The notes: a model not told the origin generated them from the sequence alone. Numbered from the stretch's first letter, positions 1 to 8,206 are shown. The stretch is 64,000 bases of DNA from JAVBOO01 sp031550435 (GCA_031550435.1 JAVBOO010000015.1:28758-92757); one strand, 5' to 3'. Made by a program: numbers and translations.

Positions 1-2300
1 CGCGCGTTGACGGAAGCATATATGAGCTGACCGAAGAAATCAAACTCGAAAAAAACAAAAAGCATACTATTGAAATCGTCATTGACAGACTGGTTATCCG
101 CGACGGTATCCAAAAAAGGCTCACGGAATCCATTGAAACCGTTATGCATCTGTCAAACGGACTGTTAACCGTCAATACAGACGGATCCGAAGACGTAACA
201 TACAGCCTCAATTTTTCTTGTCCCGACTGCGGCATCAGCCTTTCTGAGGTCGAGCCAAGAATGTTTTCTTTTAACAACCCGTCCGGGGCCTGCCCGGACT
301 GCACGGGACTCGGCTTCCAGATGAAGTTCGACGTTGACCTGATTATACCGAATAAGGAGCTCAGCATCGGCGAAGGAGCGATCAACTGCCCGGGCTGGAA
401 TTCGCTCAATTCGGAAAACAGCATGAGCAGAACATTTTTTACGGCTCTTGCCGAACGCTACGATTTCAGCCTGGAAACTCCTTACAAAGATTTGAACGAG
501 ACAGCGACCAAGGCCATACTTTACGGAACAAACGGAGAAAAGCTGAATACTAAATTTATCGACTCACAGGGGCGCGAAAGAGTTTACCCCTATGCGTTTG
601 AAGGCATAATACCCGGGCTTTACAGACGTTATAAAGAAACAAGCTCAGACTATATGAAGGGCGAATACGAACAGCTGATGACAAACACCGACTGCCCGTC
701 CTGCAAGGGAAAACGCCTTAAACCCGAAATTCTGGCGATAACCGTGAACGATAAAAACATTGCGGATATAACAGCCATGACGGTCACAAAACTCAGAGAT
801 TTCTTTCTGAACTTAAGGACGACCGAAACCGAAGCTATGATAGCATCTCAAATTTTAAAGGAAATCAACGCCAGAGCCGGCTTCCTTGTGGATGTCGGGC
901 TTGATTACCTGACGCTTTCGAGAACGGCGAGCACTCTTTCGGGCGGAGAAGCCCAGAGAATACGGCTAGCGACCCAAATAGGCTCGGGGCTTGTCGGAGT
1001 TGTGTATATTTTGGACGAGCCAAGCATCGGACTGCATCAGCGCGACAACGACAGACTGCTGAAAACTCTTATGAACCTCCGCGATATCGGAAACACGCTT
1101 ATAGTCGTCGAACATGATAACGATACGATGCTGGCGTCCGACCACATAGTCGATATCGGCCCAAACGCGGGAATCAACGGCGGCGAGGTCGTATTCTCCG
1201 GCGATGTAAAAGATTTGCTGAACTGTGAAAAGTCTCTGACAGGCGATTATTTGAGCGGTAGAAAGCAAATCGAAGTCCCGAAGCAGCGGCGCGCTTTAAA
1301 CAGCGAGTACCTTGAAATCCTCGGAGCGCAGGAAAATAACCTTAAGGACGTAGACGTGAAAATACCTTTGGGACTTTTCACCTGTGTAACGGGAGTTTCC
1401 GGCTCGGGCAAGAGCTCGCTTATAAACGAGATACTCTATAAGCGCCTTGCAAGAGACCTCAACAAAGCAAAGACAAAACCGGGCAAACACAGGGACATGC
1501 TCGGCATCGAAAAGCTTGATAAGATAATCGATATCGACCAGTCCCCCATCGGCAGAACTCCCCGCTCGAATCCTGCGACATATACCGGCCTTTTCGACCT
1601 GATACGCGATATATTTTCACAAACACCCGAAGCTAAAATCAGGGGCTACCAAAAAGGGCGTTTCAGCTTCAACGTTAAGGGCGGGCGCTGCGAGGCCTGC
1701 TCCGGAGACGGCATTATAAAAATCGAGATGCATTTCCTGCCGGACGTATACGTTCCCTGCGAGGTTTGCCACGGCAAACGGTATAACAGGGAAACGTTAG
1801 AGGTCAAGTTCAAGGGCAAAAACATTTCCGAAGTTTTGGATATGACAGTCGAAGAAGGCGTGGAATTCTTTGAAAACCTGCCGAGGCTTCGAGAAAAAAT
1901 CAAAACAATGTATGATGTCGGGCTTTCGTATATAAAGCTCGGGCAGCCGTCCACGACACTTTCGGGCGGTGAGGCGCAAAGGGTTAAGCTCGCGACGGAG
2001 CTTAGCAGAAGGAGCACGGGAAGAACGCTGTATGTTTTGGACGAGCCTACCACCGGTCTGCACTCGGCAGACGTGCACAAGCTCGTGGATATACTTCAGC
2101 TTTTGGCTCAAGGCGGGAATACCGTCGTCGTAATCGAGCATAATCTCGACGTTATCAAGACTGCGGACTATGTTATAGACCTCGGGCCGGAAGGCGGAGA
2201 CCGCGGCGGTTCGATAATTGCCACCGGCACACCCGAAGACATAACAAAAGCAAAAAAATCATATACCGGGAAGTATCTTAAGGATATATTAAAAGTCTAG
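1..2300 (+). CDS. uvrA: Excinuclease ABC subunit A, 5' end outside window
   Basis: UvrA is the damage-sensing ATPase of bacterial nucleotide excision repair; it loads UvrB on lesions. The open frame runs in from the window edge (first full codon at base 3), giving 765 residues of a protein that is normally about 940, so the first Walker A is outside. Visible: a CPDC...CPDC zinc site (about 219-305), first ABC signature LSGGEAQR (about 933-960) with Walker B ILDEPSIGLH, second Walker A GVSGSGKSS (about 1390), second CEAC...CEVC zinc site (about 1690-1780), second signature and Walker B LDEPTTGLH (about 1965-2060). Internal ATG at 144 is not the start. uvrB would be expected upstream but lies outside. 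Repeat RB follows directly. Confidence 0.97.
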   Translation, partial: RVDGSIYELTEEIKLEKNKKHTIEIVIDRLVIRDGIQKRLTESIETVMHLSNGLLTVNTDGSEDVTYSLNFSCPDCGISLSEVEPRMFSFNNPSGACPDCTGLGFQMKFDVDLIIPNKELSIGEGAINCPGWNSLNSENSMSRTFFTALAERYDFSLETPYKDLNETATKAILYGTNGEKLNTKFIDSQGRERVYPYAFEGIIPGLYRRYKETSSDYMKGEYEQLMTNTDCPSCKGKRLKPEILAITVNDKNIADITAMTVTKLRDFFLNLRTTETEAMIASQILKEINARAGFLVDVGLDYLTLSRTASTLSGGEAQRIRLATQIGSGLVGVVYILDEPSIGLHQRDNDRLLKTLMNLRDIGNTLIVVEHDNDTMLASDHIVDIGPNAGINGGEVVFSGDVKDLLNCEKSLTGDYLSGRKQIEVPKQRRALNSEYLEILGAQENNLKDVDVKIPLGLFTCVTGVSGSGKSSLINEILYKRLARDLNKAKTKPGKHRDMLGIEKLDKIIDIDQSPIGRTPRSNPATYTGLFDLIRDIFSQTPEAKIRGYQKGRFSFNVKGGRCEACSGDGIIKIEMHFLPDVYVPCEVCHGKRYNRETLEVKFKGKNISEVLDMTVEEGVEFFENLPRLREKIKTMYDVGLSYIKLGQPSTTLSGGEAQRVKLATELSRRSTGRTLYVLDEPTTGLHSADVHKLVDILQLLAQGGNTVVVIEHNLDVIKTADYVIDLGPEGGDRGGSIIATGTPEDITKAKKSYTGKYLKDILKV

Positions 2301-2302
2301 AT

Positions 2303-2447
2303 GTGCTGATTTAATCGAACGGTTGCGCCCGCAAGGGACAACCGCAAGCATCCCGCTCCGCACAAAGGCCGTATAACGGCCGCTTAGGACGGGGATGCGC
2401 TGATTAAATCATCCGCGTACCCGTCCAAAGTCAATTAATCATCGTTT
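2303..2447. repeat. Dispersed repeat RB, full copy 1
   Basis: About 145 bases filling the uvrA-GNAT gap. It closely matches 28541-28695: both carry the same run of CGC-rich short palindromes and the same outer arms (TTAATCGRACGG at one side, GTCCAAAGTCAATTAA at the other). Shorter relatives lie at 10801-10858 and 6595-6640. No open frame. It is most likely a non-autonomous palindromic element. Confidence 0.75.
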
Positions 2448-2463
2448 ACCCGGAGGAGCAGCT

Positions 2464-3021
2464 TTGATGGATAAAGAAATTATAGCCCTTGAGCAGGAAA
2501 AATGGCAGGACTGTTGCCTGGAATTTCACTATATATCCCACAACTATTATGATGTCGAAATAAATAATTCAAACGACGGCTTTAATGTGTCCTTCAGCAA
2601 AAAAGCGTTTGAAACGCCGTATGAAAAAATGCCCGATAAAAGCGATAAACTGTTTCAGCCGTGGTGGGACGAAATTAAAGCATGGGGTATTATCGAAAAC
2701 GGGCGCTTGATTGCCGTTATCGAAACCGCTGTCGAGGACTGGAGCAACAGGCTTCGCGTAACCGAGCTGTGGGTTGATGATGCGTACCGCCGACAAGGCA
2801 TAGGAACAGCATTGATGAATATTGCTTTGAAACGTGCGAAAGAAGAGAAGCGGCGCGTGTTGATGCTCGAAACACAGTCATGCAATGAGCCGGCCGTCAA
2901 CTTTTACCTTTCGTACGGATTTTCACTCATCGGGTTCGATTCCTGCGCTTACCGAAACGATGATACAACACGCAGGGAAGTCCGTATGGAGTTGGGGATC
3001 TTTTTGGAACCCTCACACTGA
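2464..3021 (+). CDS. GNAT acetyltransferase, streptothricin-acetyltransferase-like
   Basis: A GCN5-related N-acetyltransferase of 184-185 residues. The acetyl-CoA loop reads RRQGIGTAL (about residues 113-121) and is followed by LETQSCNEPAVNFYLSYGF, the beta-strand and helix typical of motif B. The long N-terminal part and the order of segments resemble SatA-type streptothricin acetyltransferases, but the substrate cannot be told from sequence. A GGAGGA ribosome site at 2452-2457 is 6 bases from TTG 2464 and 9 from ATG 2467; ATG 2467 may be the true start. It is followed after 25 bases by a second, unrelated GNAT gene, and the two are likely cotranscribed. Confidence 0.85.
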   Translation: MMDKEIIALEQEKWQDCCLEFHYISHNYYDVEINNSNDGFNVSFSKKAFETPYEKMPDKSDKLFQPWWDEIKAWGIIENGRLIAVIETAVEDWSNRLRVTELWVDDAYRRQGIGTALMNIALKRAKEEKRRVLMLETQSCNEPAVNFYLSYGFSLIGFDSCAYRNDDTTRREVRMELGIFLEPSH

Positions 3022-3046
3022 GCAAAAATAATTTTAACGGAGTGAT

Positions 3047-3547
3047 ATGAGTATGGACAAAACAGTTTCGATTGCCGGCGAAAAAATCACCTTAAATTCA
3101 ATGACTAAAGAGTATTGGCACACATATTATGAAAATTATGTTCCGGATCCTATGATGGACTCAACTCCGTACGTATACGACAAGGATAATGCCGAAAAGA
3201 GTTATTTCGCGAGAGTAAGCGATCCGACAAGGTTATACTTTTCTATAATGCTTGACAACAACGTTATCGGAAATATCTATCTTAAACATATTGACGAATC
3301 AAAAATGCGGGCAGATTTCGGAATTGCTTTGACAAACGACTCTGTCAAAGGAAAAGGATACGGTACCGAAGCGGTTAAGTTATTGCTGAATTACGCTTTT
3401 AGGAGCTTGGGTCTGAATTCGATCACGGCCGATTCCGTACTTCGTAACGCTCGAAGTCAACATATGCTTGAAAAACTCGGATTCAATTATACACATGAGG
3501 ACTCGGTTTTTAAATACTATATAATAGAAAAAAACGGAATGTATTGA
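3047..3547 (+). CDS. GNAT acetyltransferase, RimJ/RimL-like
   Basis: 166 residues with the layout of the RimJ/RimL-type GNAT group: an N-terminal strand with ITLNSMTKEYW, a central strand IGNIYLKHID, the acetyl-CoA pyrophosphate loop GKGYGTEAVKLLLNYAF (about 107-123) and the terminal NARSQHMLEKLGF. Substrate unknown; this group includes ribosomal protein, antibiotic and small-molecule acetylases. Start at ATG 3047 with GGAG at 3039-3042; ATG 3053 is an alternative. The stop codon at 3545-3547 lies inside the first arm of repeat RA, so the repeat has supplied or preserved the end of the gene. Confidence 0.85.
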   Translation: MSMDKTVSIAGEKITLNSMTKEYWHTYYENYVPDPMMDSTPYVYDKDNAEKSYFARVSDPTRLYFSIMLDNNVIGNIYLKHIDESKMRADFGIALTNDSVKGKGYGTEAVKLLLNYAFRSLGLNSITADSVLRNARSQHMLEKLGFNYTHEDSVFKYYIIEKNGMY

Positions 3548-3653
3548 GGCGACAATTAGACCATTCGCTAAACTTGTCGCCTCAATCCCCCTTAGGCCAC
3601 AGGGCCGGTATAAGGGGGTATTTAAACCGCATGGTTTAATCGGGGGATCAATA
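3543..3653 (+). repeat. Dispersed repeat RA, copy 1
   Basis: A 111-base element with two nested hairpins: 13-base perfect arms ATTGAGGCGACAA / TTGTCGCCTCAAT at 3543-3555 and 3574-3586, then CCCCC...GGGGG arms around 3587-3614, then a TTTAAACCGCATGGTTTAA palindrome ending GGGGGATCAAT. Near-identical copies are at 54741-54846 (same orientation) and 30262-30337 and 63704-63806 (opposite); a fragment is at 43832-43866. It starts inside the stop codon region of the preceding gene. Confidence 0.85.
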
Positions 3654-3684
3654 ATAACCGTTCCCTTGTCCGGTTATTTTCAGA

Positions 3685-3727
3685 CATACAGTCGTTTAAG
3701 ACAATATCAGTCTTAAACGACTGTATG
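3685..3727. repeat. Perfect 18-base-arm palindrome
   Basis: Arms CATACAGTCGTTTAAGAC and its exact complement at 3685-3702 and 3710-3727, loop of 7. No T-run follows. It could be a protein binding site or a mobile-element end. Confidence 0.8.
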
Positions 3728-3736
3728 GCGTCGGGC

Positions 3737-3785
3737 GTTAAATTCAAAACCGCTCAAGCTTCGCTTGGACGGTTTTGAATTTAAC
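3737..3785. repeat. Palindrome with 16-base perfect arms
   Basis: Arms GTTAAATTCAAAACCG at 3737-3752 and the complement at 3770-3785, with a smaller inner hairpin CAAGCTTCGCTTG. It stands 10 bases after the previous palindrome. Neither is followed by a U-run. Confidence 0.8.
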
Positions 3786-3790
3786 TGACT

Positions 3791-3835
3791 ATAAAATATA
3801 ACGCGGGTTGCATTATATCTTATTGCCGAAGTAAT
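3791..3835. repeat. Dispersed repeat RD, copy 1
   Basis: Ends in TGCCGAAGTAAT and carries the AT-rich ATAAAATATA arm seen at 18537, 23453, 49312 and 55281. This copy has lost one perfect arm. Confidence 0.55.
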
Positions 3836-3862
3836 GCAAGCGCAGATATAGTCTTTTAAGCC

Positions 3863-3890
3863 AAAAAATGCCGCAAATGCGGCATTTTTT
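3863..3890. terminator. Bidirectional intrinsic terminator
   Basis: Stem AATGCCGC/GCGGCATT flanked by A6 and T6-7 tracts, so it reads as a rho-independent terminator on both strands. It lies between the plus-strand GNAT pair and the converging DUF368 gene. Confidence 0.9.
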
Positions 3891-3950
3891 TATACAACAA
3901 TATGTTTAGTTGTTAAGCCAAGAACGCATAAAAACGACTGTATCGTTCTT

Positions 3951-4769
3951 TTATGCCGTCTTGTACTTCTTCTCCAAAGCGCACATCCAATACCCCAACG
4001 CGATACCGGCCGCGCACAGTACCACACAAATAAGGGTACCCGGGCTTAAATAGTTGTAATTACGCGGTATTATCATAACGGTCGAAGCAAAAACCAGCCC
4101 CAATATGCCGTGAAAAAGTGATGCATAGGCTCTCTTGAAAACAACGTCCACAAGTTTTGAAAGCAGTAACACAGACAAAACCGCTCCAACTCCGATGGGG
4201 ATTATCACCATAAAATCAAGTTCTTTGATTCCGTCGGCCATATCCTTATACATTCCCATATATACAAGAAAATTAGACGGGCTGAGTCCGGGGACAATAA
4301 TACCGAGACCTATAAGCGCGCCGGCAATTATCCATGTGGCAAAATTTTGGGGAACATTTCCGCCAAAAAGCCTTTCACCGTAAAGCATAAATACAAAACT
4401 GATAAAAAATGCCGCAACAAGTATCACAATATGATTCGACTGCCGGCCATTCTTTCCCGCTTGTCTCCAAAGCGCCGGTACAGTACCGAGTATACAGCCT
4501 ACGAACAACCAGAGAATCTGAGCTTCATATGCTCCCAAGAAAAAGCTGACAACAAACGAAAACAAAAATATGCCTGTTATTCCGCCAAGCCCAAGCGGGA
4601 TGAAAAAAAGTACATTTTTCTTGAAATCCCGCGTAATATGAGCAAGAAAAGATATGATACGCTCATACACGCCAAATACCGCCGCTAAAGCTCCTCCGCT
4701 GACGCCCGGAAGAATAAACCCGGAACCGATAAAAATCCCTTTTACAAATCGCAAAACCCAATCAACCAT
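3951..4769 (-). CDS. DUF368 membrane protein, likely undecaprenyl-phosphate recycling transporter
   Basis: 272 residues, almost wholly hydrophobic, with the two inverted-repeat signatures of the DUF368 family: GSGFILPGVSGGALAAVFGVYE near the N-terminus and GLGIIVPGLSPSNFLVYMGMY near residue 160. DUF368 proteins were recently linked to returning undecaprenyl phosphate across the membrane for cell-wall synthesis; that role is carried over by family only. The start is ATG 4769 because GAGGGTG stands 5 bases upstream; the longer frame to 4838 has no ribosome site and runs into repeat sequence. Gene stands alone on the minus strand, ended by the terminator at 3863-3890. Confidence 0.9.
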   Translation of the reverse strand: MVDWVLRFVKGIFIGSGFILPGVSGGALAAVFGVYERIISFLAHITRDFKKNVLFFIPLGLGGITGIFLFSFVVSFFLGAYEAQILWLFVGCILGTVPALWRQAGKNGRQSNHIVILVAAFFISFVFMLYGERLFGGNVPQNFATWIIAGALIGLGIIVPGLSPSNFLVYMGMYKDMADGIKELDFMVIIPIGVGAVLSVLLLSKLVDVVFKRAYASLFHGILGLVFASTVMIIPRNYNYLSPGTLICVVLCAAGIALGYWMCALEKKYKTA

Positions 4770-4840
4770 GATACACCCTCTGCCATCTATGTATTGTCGC
4801 CTTACGGGCGCCGCGTTAAACCAAAGCGGCCGGTACAAGT

Positions 4841-4886
4841 ACCGGCGTAAGTACTATATGCGGTATTTAACTTCCGCGGTAACAAT
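4841..4886 (-). repeat. Dispersed repeat RC, copy 1
   Basis: Carries GCGTAAGTACTATATGCGG followed by TATTTAACTTCCGCGGTAA, the same pattern as in 55281-55335, 42774-42817 and 18453-18509. It is joined to RB-like sequence (4890-4920) and an RE end (4927-4948), making a composite of repeat debris. Confidence 0.6.
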
Positions 4887-4926
4887 CTAACGGTTTCGAC
4901 CGCAAGGAACAACCGCAAGCGGGTTT

Positions 4927-4948
4927 AGTGCGCAATTTTCAACACTTA
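4927..4948. repeat. Dispersed repeat RE, one end only
   Basis: AGTGCGCAATTTTCAACACTT matches the terminal segment of the RE copies at 20238-20352 and 29066-29181. It abuts the truncated IS1182-type transposase exactly at its broken end. Confidence 0.65.
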
Positions 4949-5190
4949 CCCGCAACATTTTCAACCATAAACCGTTCAAATAGTCTGCCTGAAAGGTTCT
5001 CCATAAATTTCAAAATAAGACACATTGTGAGCCGTGAAACGGTATACCCGGCCGCGCCAAGCTCCTTTTCTTCAAGCTTTACGGAGTTTGTTAAAAAGTT
5101 GAAATCTATTATTCTCTTAAGCTTTCGATAAGGATGATCTTTTGCAACGAGGCTTTCTACGCTTATCATTTCCAATTGACCGATTTTCAT
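4939..5190 (-). pseudogene. IS1182-family transposase, N-terminal remnant
   Basis: 83 residues that match the start of IS1182-type DDE transposases (HPYRKLKRIIDF, then TMCLILKFMENLSGRLFERFMVEN). The full family protein is about 450-550 residues, so more than 80 percent is gone and no catalytic residue remains. GGTGAACCC upstream gives a plausible ribosome site. The frame is cut where repeat RE begins, and the last codons are RE sequence. It is not functional; it marks past insertion activity here. Confidence 0.75.
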
Positions 5191-5236
5191 GGGTTCACCT
5201 TTTTATTTCCATTATATAATTTTTTTGTGCGCTTGG

Positions 5237-5656
5237 CTATTTTTCAGCACGCCCAAGCAACGTAATTATCAAAATGACGATGATTACCATTTCTGTAACA
5301 AGACCATCCGGGTAAAGTAGCGACCTTCCTAATATGATTAAACGGTCGCTTATGTCTATCTTATATACTGTTAAAGCAATGTAAGAATCATAAAGATATT
5401 TTGATAATCTAATAGCAAGGTAAACTACGGAAGCACCAATAATAATACCCCTTTTTGTGTGATTATTAACTTTGGTAGATAACAACGCAAAAAAGCAGGT
5501 AAATATGATAATCAGGCTGCTCCAAAACATCGTAGAAATAAAAGTTGCATTGAAAGCAGTAAATGGATTTTGCTTTACTAGAATAAAGCCTGCTGTCATC
5601 GAAACTATGTATAGAATAACGACAACAATAGTGAATGTTTTCAAAAACTTTACCAT
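5237..5656 (-). CDS. Small four-helix membrane protein, unknown
   Basis: 139 residues from ATG 5656, chosen for GGAAGGTGAG placed 5 bases upstream; the frame opens at 5677. Four hydrophobic segments are visible (about 8-28, 40-60, 70-90 with IIIGASVVYLAI, and 118-136 with MVIIVILIITLL), separated by short charged loops. I do not recognise a family. It lies between the IS1182 remnant and the IS630-type element, so it may be cargo or a survivor between insertions. Codon use is more AT-rich than in the housekeeping genes. Confidence 0.65.
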   Translation of the reverse strand: MVKFLKTFTIVVVILYIVSMTAGFILVKQNPFTAFNATFISTMFWSSLIIIFTCFFALLSTKVNNHTKRGIIIGASVVYLAIRLSKYLYDSYIALTVYKIDISDRLIILGRSLLYPDGLVTEMVIIVILIITLLGRAEK

Positions 5657-5696
5657 ATTGCTCACCTTCCATCTCAATAGATATAGTCATTTAAAT

Positions 5697-6207
5697 TAAA
5701 AACAGTCCATCAAAGCATCGTCAAAAGAAGCAAAGTTTTTCAATATTTTCGAAGCCTAGCCTTCAACCAAGCCCAAAAGTTTTCAATCGGATTGAGGTCA
5801 GGTGAATAAGGTGGCAAGAATACCAAAACACATTCTGCTTTTTTAGCCAGTTCAAAAAGTCTCTTCTTTCGATGGAACGTAGCATTGTTCATAATTGCAA
5901 CCGAATGTTTAGGGATTGAAGCTAAAAACTCATGCTCAAACCAGTATTCAAAAAGAATACAGTCAGTTGTGCCGTTGTATGTCATGGGAGCTATTATGGT
6001 GTCGCAGTTTTTTGCTGCGACAATATTGATGCGTTTGTATTTCTTTCCACTTATCGTTTCTGAAACAGGTATACCACGCGGTGCATAACCGTATTCTCGA
6101 TATAGATAGCTCTCCAATCCACACTCGTCGATGTAATAACGCCTGTGTTGTGGATAACTATCTATGATTTCGATGAATTCTGCACGTTTTGCCTCGGATT
6201 TTTCCAC
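5697..6207 (-). pseudogene. IS630-type transposase, catalytic half (orfB), damaged
   Basis: DDE catalytic part. The first aspartate is in YYIDECGLES and the final acidic residue in LPPYSPDLNPIENFWAWLK, but the second aspartate, normally in the DNAxxH motif, is asparagine here (AIMNNATFH, codon AAC at about 5889-5891). The open frame stops at TGA 5740-5742; a -1 shift at the preceding AAAA restores the family's C-terminal pattern NFASFDDALMDCF and a stop inside the left inverted repeat. The frame is +1 relative to orfA; a run of eight A (6219-6226 on the minus strand) just before orfA's stop could allow slippage. Two lesions make it probably inactive. Confidence 0.8.
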
Positions 6208-6211
6208 ATAA

Positions 6212-6532
6212 CTAACCGTTTTTTTTACGCGTGATGCCTAACCGCTTGAACGCATAAAATATTGCTTGCGGTGTGCAGTTAAATACCTCGGCAATCTCAG
6301 CCAAGAAACTATCCGGATGGTCGTTTATGTAGACTACTAAGCGGTCGGGGCTAATCTTCGAGCACTTCCTTGGATGAGGACGATGCTGTAAGCTACCGGT
6401 TTCCGCCCTTAGTTTCTTCCACTCCTTTATCGTGGTCGTTCCTACTTCGTACTTCTCCGATGTTTCTTTAATTGTATGCCCTTTGTCGAGATAGTTCATT
6501 ACTTTTTTTCGTATATCTTCGCTATATCTCAT
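6212..6532 (-). CDS. IS630-type transposase, DNA-binding half (orfA)
   Basis: 106 residues with a helix-turn-helix: MRYSEDIRKKVMNYLDKGHTIKETSEKYEVG, then TIKEWKK and a second winged part with TPQAIFYAFKRLGITRKK. This is the standard N-terminal half of IS630/Tc1-like transposases. It ends at TAG 6212-6214, only a few codons after an A8 run; orfB follows in the +1 frame, so the complete protein would need slippage. Start at ATG 6532, 23 bases inside the right inverted repeat. Confidence 0.8.
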   Translation of the reverse strand: MRYSEDIRKKVMNYLDKGHTIKETSEKYEVGTTTIKEWKKLRAETGSLQHRPHPRKCSKISPDRLVVYINDHPDSFLAEIAEVFNCTPQAIFYAFKRLGITRKKNG

Positions 6533-6594
6533 GTGTTCATTTTATCATATTTTAGGACCGGTGTATACTTAATTCACTATAATAGTGAAAAAAG

Positions 6595-6640
6595 TAAACG
6601 CTGATTGATTGACTTTAGGCAGATACACGACCGAAGTAAT
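6595..6640. repeat. Repeat RB fragment
   Basis: GTAAACGCTGATTGATTGACTTT followed by GATACACGACC matches an arm of repeat RB (compare 10801-10840), then ends in CCGAAGTAAT, the RD/RC terminal motif. It borders the right end of the IS630-type element. Confidence 0.5.
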
Positions 6641-6644
6641 ACAC

Positions 6645-6701
6645 ATGCTTGAAAAATCCGTACGATGACCACATATGGTCTTCGTACGGATTTCTAAGCA
6701 T
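6645..6701 (-). terminator. Long hairpin terminator of the proline-rich protein gene
   Basis: Arms of about 25 bases (ATGCTT.AAAAATCCGTACGA.GACC and complement, two or three mismatches) with T-rich sequence inside the 3' arm, placed 3 bases after the stop at 6704. Confidence 0.7.
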
Positions 6702-6703
6702 TT

Positions 6704-8206
6704 TTAGTCCACCATCAGCCAGTAACCGTGAACTCCGTTTTTAAGCTGCTCGCCGCCTGTAGGTTTAAACTGTCTGAATCCGAGATCAAATATTCTTATG
6801 CGTTTATGTAAATCGTAAATATCAGGTACTGCCAGTATGTAATTCACTTCTCCCATTTGAACATACCTGCCGAACAAAAAGTGACCGTAGCTTTCAAAAG
6901 AGTTGCTCAGAAACTGCTTTTGCTCCGTATTGAATTCATGTATCGGGAGTTTATCCAGCTCATTCGGCCCTATTCTGACCCAATCGACATCCTTGTTTTG
7001 TTTGTTGAACGGCCGCTCGGGCGGGTAATCTCTAAACAGCTTTTCCGTGTAGCCGATATTTTCATTGTTTTCACCGGCCGATTTTGCTGTGTCAGCCTTA
7101 GAAATGCTTTCCGGAAGAGGACTCTTTGCAAGGTTAATCAACTCTTCCATCTCGTTATTAAACTTGTTTACAAGCTCTCTGAACATTTCGACCCTGTTTT
7201 TACCTTGGCCGGCCTGTTTAACGGTTTCGCCCGTTTTGTCTTCAGCGTATGACGCATTATGAATCGGCGGCGGCAGTGCGCCCTCAAAACTGTGCTTAAA
7301 CAGAGAGTCGTTATTCGCATCTTCTTCGCTGAATATCTCGGAAATTTTCACTTGTCCCTGAGCCTTATTCTTTGTGACGACAGTTCCCGGATAGCTTTCC
7401 AGCTTATAGTGCTTATAGCTTCGCTCCGACGCCGAGGACTGCTGCTTATTAACCGCGCCTGTATCATACGGTATCGGAGGTTCTACCGGATTTGTATACG
7501 GCGGCTCTCCCGGCATTTCTACAGGCTGATCCGGATCCGGCCGCGCACGAACGGGAAGCTCAATCGGCTCCTGCGGTTGTTCGGGTATTTCGACAGGGGG
7601 TTCGGGACTCGGCACCGGCTGAGGCAGGCCCGGCATCGGAATGGGCCGAAAAGGAACTTCGACCGGCTGCTCGGGTTCTTTTGGTGTTTCGGAAGGCGGC
7701 TCCGGCATGGTCTGAGGCTGCGGCGGAATTACCGATGGTTTTCCCAGAACGGTAACCGGCTGCACTTCGGGTTCTTTGGGCTCTTCGGGAGGATTCTTCC
7801 GCGAAATCACCAAATTTATCAGTTTAACAGGCTCTTTAATATAACCGGACATAACCGGGTTCGAATCCTTATCGGGAGTGATAACTGCAATCGCGTTAAT
7901 GTCGTCCATAGTCAGCAGCGAATCGCCGATTGTTTCCGGATTAAAAGCTGCCGTAAAATTTGCTTTTCCCCTCTCGTCGGTGAAAAAATTGCCGACAACG
8001 GCATAATATGCCGTTGAACCGTTTGAAGAGACGAAAACCAAACTGTATTTGCGCATATCCTGAAGATCCTGAACCGAACACGTAATCTTGCCCGACTTAT
8101 GCCGCACTTCGGTAATGCAACTGCCGAGTGCTTCTTTTTGTCCGTATGAACCACCATATGCTTCCTGTTTGAGAACCGTGAAAAATCTGTCGTATGTCTT
8201 TTGCAT
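6704..8206 (-). CDS. Proline-rich protein with conserved C-terminal domain, unknown
   Basis: 500 residues from ATG 8206, with GGAGGTG 5 bases upstream. Three parts are visible: an N-terminal domain (about 1-130) with beta-strand character (CSVQDLQDMRKYSLVFV, AYYAVVGNFFTDERGKANF); a long Pro/Glu/Val-rich linker (about 135-250, repeats such as PEPPVEIPEQPQEP); and a C-terminal domain (about 405-500) with DWVRIGPNELDKLP, SYGHFLFGRY and HGYWLMVD. No signal peptide or membrane segment, so cytoplasmic. Similar three-part proteins exist in other Clostridia without a known role, as far as I recall; I assign none. The hairpin just after the stop is its terminator. Confidence 0.85.
   Translation of the reverse strand: MQKTYDRFFTVLKQEAYGGSYGQKEALGSCITEVRHKSGKITCSVQDLQDMRKYSLVFVSSNGSTAYYAVVGNFFTDERGKANFTAAFNPETIGDSLLTMDDINAIAVITPDKDSNPVMSGYIKEPVKLINLVISRKNPPEEPKEPEVQPVTVLGKPSVIPPQPQTMPEPPSETPKEPEQPVEVPFRPIPMPGLPQPVPSPEPPVEIPEQPQEPIELPVRARPDPDQPVEMPGEPPYTNPVEPPIPYDTGAVNKQQSSASERSYKHYKLESYPGTVVTKNKAQGQVKISEIFSEEDANNDSLFKHSFEGALPPPIHNASYAEDKTGETVKQAGQGKNRVEMFRELVNKFNNEMEELINLAKSPLPESISKADTAKSAGENNENIGYTEKLFRDYPPERPFNKQNKDVDWVRIGPNELDKLPIHEFNTEQKQFLSNSFESYGHFLFGRYVQMGEVNYILAVPDIYDLHKRIRIFDLGFRQFKPTGGEQLKNGVHGYWLMVD

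Larger units (their letters stand above)
5682..6581 (-). mobile_element. IS630/ISY100-type insertion sequence, decayed
   Basis: A 900-base element bounded by imperfect 27-base inverted repeats: left 5682-5708 beginning TATAGTCATTTAA, right 6555-6581 (complement begins TATAGTGAATTAA), both ending GTCC on the inside and starting with TA, the usual IS630 target. It encodes two overlapping-frame parts of one transposase (6532-6212 and 6207-5740). Damage in the catalytic domain and C-terminus (see the gene parts) suggests it can no longer move by itself. Confidence 0.8.

Noticed and set aside
7259..8017. 252-codon plus-strand frame opposite the proline-rich gene
   Set aside because: Arginine/phenylalanine-rich product typical of an antisense shadow; no ribosome site, and the minus-strand gene has proper domains and start.
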